From Halococcus thailandensis JCM 13552 (lineage in GTDB: Archaea > Halobacteriota > Halobacteria > Halobacteriales > Halococcaceae): a DNA stretch of 64,000 nt. The notes beneath the pieces are model-generated. The model did not search any database, was not told the origin of the DNA, and saw only the letters and a list, made by a program, of their open reading frames with translations. The translations under genes were made by a program, and so were the position numbers. This document shows, piece after piece, positions 59,587 through 64,000 of this stretch; positions within the stretch are counted from its first letter, which is position 1, and each line of letters opens with the position of its first letter. The DNA lies in contig NZ_AOMF01000174.1 in NCBI RefSeq assembly GCF_000336715.1, positions 197,480 through 261,479 on the forward strand. The letters run 5' to 3'.

Positions 59587-60542
59587 GCCGTCGTTGCGGA
59601 ACTATGCGTCGTGGTTGTGGTCGCCGTCTGCATTGCTGTCGTCGTGCGTTCCGACGTTGGCTCCGCCGTCTGTGTCGTCGGTTCTGCCGTCTGACTCGTC
59701 GTCTCGGCAGTCGCAGCCGTCGCTGCCGAGTCAGTCGGAGTTGGTGTCGACGTCTCGGTCGCGGTAGCTGTCGACGTCTGCGTTGCGGTTGGCGTCGGAG
59801 TCGGCGTCGCGGTCGAGGTTTCCGTCGAAGACGGGGTTTCGGTCGCCTCCGCTGTCGGGGTGTCCGTGGCCGTCGCTGTCGATGTCGTGGTCGTCGCAGA
59901 ACTCGTCGCGGTTTGGGTTTCGGCTTCGGTCGTCGATTCGTCGGTCGTCGTTTGGGTGGTCGTCTCCGTCTCACTCTGGGCGGCTGATTCCGGTGGTGGT
60001 GTATCAGTTGGTGTCGGCGTTTCGGTTGCCGTCGGCGTTTCCGTGGGGGTTTCCGTCTCGGTCGGTGTCGGGGTCGGCGTGGGCGTCTCCGTTGGTGTCT
60101 CGGTCGCCTCGGACGTCGGCGTCGCCGTGGTCGTCGGTTCCGGCGTTGGCGTTGCCGTGTCGGTCGCCGTCGGCGTCGGGGTTTCCGTCTCGGTCGGTGT
60201 CGGCGTGTCCGTTGGCGTGTCTGTTGCCGTCGGTGTCGGGGTCGGCGTCGCCGTCGGGGTGGTTTCCGCGGTTGTCGCGGTCGGCTGGACGGTCGTCGCC
60301 GTGGCGTTCGTGGTGGTCGCGGGGATCGTCGTGTCGTTCCCTGGAGCGGCCACGCCGGCGCGGTCAGCGTCGTTCGGGCCGCTCGGGCTGCCGCCGAGAT
60401 AGTCGGTGACGAGAAAGCCCACGCCCGCCAGCAGGACGAGTACGACGACGACGCCGACGGCGGGCGCTAACCACTTCTCGACGTTCGAGAGCTCCTCGCG
60501 GTCGAGCAGCCCTGACTCCGATTCCGGTCCCGGTTCGATCAC
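59583..60542 (-). CDS. Membrane-anchored Thr/Pro-rich low-complexity protein
   Basis: A 319-residue protein. After a short acidic N-terminus (IEPGPESESGLLDREEL) there is one hydrophobic segment (AVGVVVVLVLLAGVGFLV) that should anchor it. The remainder, about 250 residues, is a repetitive Thr-Pro-Thr-Glu-type stretch, likely O- or N-glycosylated outside the cell, with no recognisable domain. It may be a stalk or surface protein. The start is a GTG at 60542, since a longer frame would run to 60683 over a spacer that looks non-coding. Its stop overlaps the folCP stop by 3 bp. The antisense Val-rich frame is a shadow. Confidence 0.65.
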   Translation of the reverse strand: MIEPGPESESGLLDREELSNVEKWLAPAVGVVVVLVLLAGVGFLVTDYLGGSPSGPNDADRAGVAAPGNDTTIPATTTNATATTVQPTATTAETTPTATPTPTPTATDTPTDTPTPTETETPTPTATDTATPTPEPTTTATPTSEATETPTETPTPTPTPTETETPTETPTATETPTPTDTPPPESAAQSETETTTQTTTDESTTEAETQTATSSATTTTSTATATDTPTAEATETPSSTETSTATPTPTPTATQTSTATATETSTPTPTDSAATAATAETTSQTAEPTTQTAEPTSERTTTAMQTATTTTTHSSATTA

Positions 60543-60681
60543 GGTCGCCGCCGATAGGGGCCGTTGCCTTATCTGTCTTCTCCGTTCGTTTACTGGTACT
60601 CTACTGACGAGTTTTTCGTGAGAACAGGTGTGCGCCGCCGCGACCCGAAGGGATTTGCGCCCGAGTGCGGAACCGAACGGC

Positions 60682-62469
60682 ATGCGATCGATCGAACGCT
60701 ATCTCAACGTCCGCAGCGCCTACGGTGCGAGCTTCTCGCCCGCCGGCGATCTCGCTTTCCTGTTCGACGCGACGGGCACGCCACAGGTCTGGTCGCTCTC
60801 GGAACCCGGTCGATGGCCCGATCAGCGCACCTTCTCCGACGAGCGCGTCACCACTGCCTCGTTCTCGCCCGAGCGCGAGGAACTGATCTTCGGCATGGAC
60901 GAGGGCGGCAACGAGCGCGCACAGCTCTTCCGGCTCGCCCCGGACGGCGAGATCCAGCCGCTCACCGACGATCCCGACACGAAGCATCGCTGGGGCGGCT
61001 GGAGCCACGACGGCGAGCGCTTCGCCTTCGCTGCCAACCGACGCGACACGTCCGTCTTCGACGTCTACACGCAGGGACGTACAGAGACCGGTGACGACGC
61101 CACGCGCGTCCACGAGGGTGACGGCTGGCTCACGGTCGCGGGGTTCTCGCCGAGCGACGACCGACTGCTCGTGACCGAATCACACTCGAGCTTCGATCAG
61201 GACCTCTACGTGCTCGATCTCGACACTCAAGAAATAGAACATGTCACGCCACACGATGGCGACGTGCGATTTCTCGATCCTTCTTGGAGCCCGGACGGCG
61301 ACGCGCTCTATCTCGTAACCGACCGCGAGTCCGATACGCTCTCGCTCGCCCGACTCGATCTCGCCACCGGCGACCTCGAAATCGTGGCCGACGGCGACGA
61401 CTGGAACGTCGAAGGGATCACACTCGACGAGGATACTGGCCGGCTGGTGTACGCACGCAACGTCGACGGCTACACCGACCTCACTGTTGGCCGGCTCGCC
61501 GGCGACGGGATCGAGGAGTTCCCCGCACCCGACCTCCCGGAGGGCGTCGCTGGCGGTGTCGCCTTCGACGCCAATGCCGAGCGCTTCGCCGTCACCGTCA
61601 CCGGCCGTCGCGAGAATACAAATGTTCACGTCGTCGACGTCGAGACGGGCGAGAGCGAGCGCTGGACGAACGCTTCGACTGCGGGTCTCGATCGCGAATC
61701 GTTCCGCACGCCGGAGCTCGTCCGATACGAGAGCTTCGACGACCGAGAGATCCCGGCCTTCTTCTCGCTTCCGGTGGACGCCGAAGAAGACGCAACGCCG
61801 GTCGTGGTCGATATCCACGGCGGACCCGAGAGCCAGCGCCGGCCCTCGTTCAGCCCCGTCACGCAGTACCTGCTCTCGGTGGGCTACGCGGTCTTCGAGC
61901 CGAACGTGCGCGGCTCGACGGGGTATGGGAAGGCCTACACGCATCTCGACGACCGCGACAAGCGGATGGATTCGGTCGCCGACATCGAACGCGGCGTCGC
62001 CTGGCTTCACGAACAGCCGGCCGTCGATCCCGAGCGCATCGCGGTGATGGGCGGTTCGTACGGTGGGTTCATGACGCTCGCGTCGCTCACCGAGTATCCC
62101 GATCTGTGGGCCGCCGGCGTGGACATCGTCGGCATCGCCGATTTCACGACCTTTCTCGAAAACACCGGGTCGTGGCGGCGCGCGCTGCGCGAAGCGGAGT
62201 ACGGCTCGCTGGAAGACGACCGCGAACTCCTCGAATCGATCAGTCCGCTGAACAGCATCGAGCGCATCGACGCGCCGCTGTTCGTCCTGCACGGCGAGAA
62301 CGATCCACGGGTGCCCGTCGGCGAGGCCGAGCAGGTCGCCGCGCGCGTCGGTGAGCGCGTCCCCGTCGAAACACTGATCTTCGACGACGAAGGCCACGGG
62401 ATCGTCAAGCGCGACAACCGCATCGAGGCCTACACCGCGATCGCCGACTTCCTCGCCGAGCACGTCTGA
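60682..62469 (+). CDS. S9 family prolyl oligopeptidase/acylaminoacyl peptidase
   Basis: A 595-residue serine peptidase. The N-terminal beta-propeller (about 1-330) has WSPDGD and FSPSDD repeats. The C-terminal alpha/beta-hydrolase domain shows VDIHGGPESQRRPSFS, GSTGYGKAY, the nucleophile elbow MGGSYGGFM (Ser near 463), HGENDPRVPV with Asp and DDEGHGI with His. No signal peptide, so it is cytoplasmic. It trims peptides or acylamino acids. The start at 60682 (MRSIERYLN) was chosen since the longer frame is basic and untypical. Confidence 0.93.
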   Translation: MRSIERYLNVRSAYGASFSPAGDLAFLFDATGTPQVWSLSEPGRWPDQRTFSDERVTTASFSPEREELIFGMDEGGNERAQLFRLAPDGEIQPLTDDPDTKHRWGGWSHDGERFAFAANRRDTSVFDVYTQGRTETGDDATRVHEGDGWLTVAGFSPSDDRLLVTESHSSFDQDLYVLDLDTQEIEHVTPHDGDVRFLDPSWSPDGDALYLVTDRESDTLSLARLDLATGDLEIVADGDDWNVEGITLDEDTGRLVYARNVDGYTDLTVGRLAGDGIEEFPAPDLPEGVAGGVAFDANAERFAVTVTGRRENTNVHVVDVETGESERWTNASTAGLDRESFRTPELVRYESFDDREIPAFFSLPVDAEEDATPVVVDIHGGPESQRRPSFSPVTQYLLSVGYAVFEPNVRGSTGYGKAYTHLDDRDKRMDSVADIERGVAWLHEQPAVDPERIAVMGGSYGGFMTLASLTEYPDLWAAGVDIVGIADFTTFLENTGSWRRALREAEYGSLEDDRELLESISPLNSIERIDAPLFVLHGENDPRVPVGEAEQVAARVGERVPVETLIFDDEGHGIVKRDNRIEAYTAIADFLAEHV

Positions 62470-62573
62470 GGGGTCGTGCGGGACGAATGAAATCGCCGAA
62501 AACGGCGTGAAAGGTGTTCACAGGGCGGTGAACGAACCTCCGTTTTTATTGTGAGTCGACGTCGTGTCGTGAT

Positions 62574-63083
62574 ATGAACGAGGCCGAACGGTCCGAACAG
62601 TGGGTGACGGACCAGCTCGACCGGCTGGAGGAGGTCTACGGCTCCGCGCCGGTCCACCAGCTCGGCTGGACCGTTCCCCCGACGCGCTACGAGCGGGCGG
62701 CCGACGCCGACGGGATCGAGCGGGCGATCGCGGGCGTCCACGTGACCAACGACGACGACGAGGTCCTCTTGATCCGCGACGGTCACGACGAGTGGGCCTG
62801 CCCGCGCGGTCCCGTCGATCCCGGCGAATCGCTCGAAGAAGGGGCGAAACGAAACGTCCGCGAGGTGACCGGGATCGACTGCTCGATCGACTCGGTCGAG
62901 CGGATCACGATCGTCGGCATCGGCGACGAGACCGACCGCGAGCGCCCGCAGGTGTACTGTCTGGTCGTGCGGTTCGTCGGCTCGTCGGGCCCCGACGAGC
63001 GCGTCGAATGTGGCGAGAGCCCCGTTCGATGGCGCAGCAGCCGCCCGACCGACCGCCTCGACGCCGGCGTGCTTGCCATCTGA
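62574..63083 (+). CDS. Nudix-fold protein with degenerate Nudix box
   Basis: A 169-residue Nudix-domain protein. The fold is shown by GVHVTNDDDEVLLIRD, GPVDPGESLEEGAKRNVREVTGI and the C-terminal strands. The box reads Glu in GESLEE, then RNVREVTGI where the canonical form is RExxEExGU. The second and sixth residues (normally Glu) are Asn and Val, so metal binding may be reduced, though one Glu remains. It could bind or hydrolyse a nucleotide sugar or have lost activity. TATA-like GTTTTTATTG (62541-62550) about 27 nt upstream supports the start and a leaderless message. Confidence 0.8.
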   Translation: MNEAERSEQWVTDQLDRLEEVYGSAPVHQLGWTVPPTRYERAADADGIERAIAGVHVTNDDDEVLLIRDGHDEWACPRGPVDPGESLEEGAKRNVREVTGIDCSIDSVERITIVGIGDETDRERPQVYCLVVRFVGSSGPDERVECGESPVRWRSSRPTDRLDAGVLAI

Positions 63084-63182
63084 TACTGTCGGACGGAACT
63101 GACCGGAAATCGTGTGGTGAACTGTCACTCGTTGCAGTAGATTTTCGCAATCTGAACGTCACGTACTCCCGTCCGACAGTAT
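63083..63182. mobile_element. 100-bp MITE-like element with 14-bp terminal inverted repeats
   Basis: ATACTGTCGGACGG (63083-63096) and its exact reverse complement CCGTCCGACAGTAT (63169-63182) flank 72 bp without an ORF. If TA at each end is taken as the duplicated target, the inverted repeats are CTGTCGGACGG. The first base of the left repeat is the last base of the Nudix stop codon. A non-autonomous transposable element is the simplest reading. A transcription-terminating or regulatory hairpin is the alternative. Confidence 0.55.
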
Positions 63183-63228
63183 GAACAGGGAGACAGATAC
63201 ATACTCGCCGAGGGCCAACCCGTGAGTG

Positions 63229-64000
63229 ATGTTCCGGTGGTTGTTCCGGACGCTCGGGTGGCTGCTGTCGCTCTTCGTCCGCCTCGTGTTCGTGGTCGCC
63301 GTCGTCGTCTTCGCCGCCAGCATCGCGTTCGGCGGTCTCCCGGCTGACGGCGTCGGCGACTTGCTCGGTGATCTCGGCGTACCGGCCGACGTGGGCGACA
63401 TCGGCGCGCTCGGTGCCGTCGACAACGATAGCGCCGGCGGGGTCGGCGGTATCGGCAGCATCGTCGACGACGAAGCCGGTGGATCGGGCGGAACGGCCGG
63501 TGCGGACGCGAACGCGTCGACCGTTTCGGCATCGAACACGAGCGAGCTCAACGGCACCGAACTCGAATATCTCGTTCACCGATACGTCAACGAGGAACGC
63601 GCCGAGCGCGGCGAGTCGAACCTGTCGTTCGACACCGATCTCCGGCTGGTCGCGCGCTATCACAGCACCGACATGGCCAATCGGAGCTACTTCTCGCACG
63701 TGGGCCCCGACGGCGAGACGCTCGCCGATCGCTACCGTCGCTTCGACTACCAGTGTCGCGTCAAGACGGGTACCCTCCGGTACGCGACCGGTGGCGAGAA
63801 CATCCTCTACACCTACTACGACGCACCGGTCTCGATGGACAATCGCACGGTGCAGTACGACACGCAGGAGGAACTCGCCCGCGGTATCGTCAACGGCTGG
63901 ATGAACTCGACGAGCCACCGAAAGAACCTGCTCAAACCCTACTGGGAGAACGAAGCCATCGGGGTTCATATCGAGCAGATCGATGGCCGGACGCGCGTCT
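63229..64000 (+). CDS. CAP-domain (SCP/PR1-like) membrane-anchored protein, 5' part
   Basis: The gene begins at an ATG at 63229 and runs off the window. At least 257 residues are visible. A hydrophobic N-terminal segment (FVRLVFVVAVVVFAASI) follows a short Arg-containing stretch and should be a membrane anchor or signal. A Gly/Ala/Asp-rich linker comes next. From about 100 the sequence is a CAP domain: NEERAERGESNLSFD, ARYHSTDMANRSYFSH with a conserved His, GGENILY, and STSHRKNLL, WENEAIGVHI with Glu and His of the CAP cavity. The function is unknown; extracellular binding is likely. A GATACATA element near 63195 supports the start. Confidence 0.88.
   Translation, partial: MFRWLFRTLGWLLSLFVRLVFVVAVVVFAASIAFGGLPADGVGDLLGDLGVPADVGDIGALGAVDNDSAGGVGGIGSIVDDEAGGSGGTAGADANASTVSASNTSELNGTELEYLVHRYVNEERAERGESNLSFDTDLRLVARYHSTDMANRSYFSHVGPDGETLADRYRRFDYQCRVKTGTLRYATGGENILYTYYDAPVSMDNRTVQYDTQEELARGIVNGWMNSTSHRKNLLKPYWENEAIGVHIEQIDGRTRV

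Noticed and set aside
59783-60409. Val/Gly-repeat plus-strand ORFs opposite the Thr/Pro-rich protein
   Set aside because: They are the shadow of a Thr/Pro repeat on the minus strand, where a membrane helix and hydrophilic tail make biological sense.
1-64000. CRISPR array
   Set aside because: No set of regularly spaced direct repeats was seen; the GC-rich repeats are dispersed and irregular.

Overview
The window is a piece of a haloarchaeal (class Halobacteria) chromosome. Base composition is GC-rich and the predicted proteins are highly acidic. Archaeal signature genes are present: ribosomal protein L15e, TFB, PAN, Mre11-Rad50-NurA-HerA, a DUF1328 mini-membrane protein, a HTH_10 regulator, a FolC-FolP fusion and a PurN-PurH fusion. 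Many genes have a TATA-like box about 25-28 nt before the start codon, as expected for leaderless haloarchaeal transcripts. Secreted proteins carry Tat signals and PGF-CTERM-like tails. I cannot fix the genus from the sequence alone.

Layout. 0-5 kb: the edge of a transposase-like gene, a DsbA-type thiol oxidoreductase, L15e with a long leader, MutY, two small hypothetical proteins and an eIF2B-related protein. 5.3-13.1 kb: one tightly overlapping DNA-end-processing operon, mre11-rad50-nurA-(HAS-barrel-like)-herA. 13.1-13.8 kb: an AT-rich patch with an orphan membrane protein that abuts tRNA-Val(CAC). 13.8-18.4 kb: cobalamin adenosyltransferase, thiC, a DUF4010 membrane protein and an MDR oxidoreductase. 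18.5-24.3 kb: a Tat-exported alkaline phosphatase, a low-GC membrane protein, the first of three cupredoxin-sugar dehydrogenase fusions, and two regulators. 24.4-31 kb: moeA-mocA, a thiBPQ-type thiamine ABC transporter and a DtxR-family regulator. 31-36 kb: TFB, a cytochrome P450, PAN, a PUA-domain protein and a NYN-domain protein.

36.2-42.5 kb is a nearly complete succinylase diaminopimelate/lysine operon (dapA-dapB-dapD-lysA-dapF-dapE). It is preceded by a leaderless 33-codon ORF whose stop codon sits in the loop of a hairpin followed by a T run, which looks like an attenuator. A ferritin-like gene with its own promoter follows. Then come purB and purN-purH, and a tandem pair of cupredoxin-sugar dehydrogenase fusions. 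A GC-rich hairpin-containing repeat occurs three times, next to the ferritin-like gene, purNH and the ebo-like cluster.

50.5-57.0 kb is the most interesting region. It holds a divergent cluster that matches the bacterial and algal ebo cluster in parts: an EboB-like TatD hydrolase, an EboC-like UbiA prenyltransferase, an EboF-like phosphodiesterase and two EboE-like TIM-barrel isomerases. A myo-inositol-1-phosphate synthase occupies the place of the EboD sugar-phosphate cyclase. I infer a pathway to a prenylated or otherwise modified cyclitol. The last 7 kb hold folCP, a Thr/Pro-rich membrane protein, an S9 peptidase, a Nudix-like protein, a 100-bp MITE-like inverted repeat and the start of a CAP-domain protein that runs off the end.
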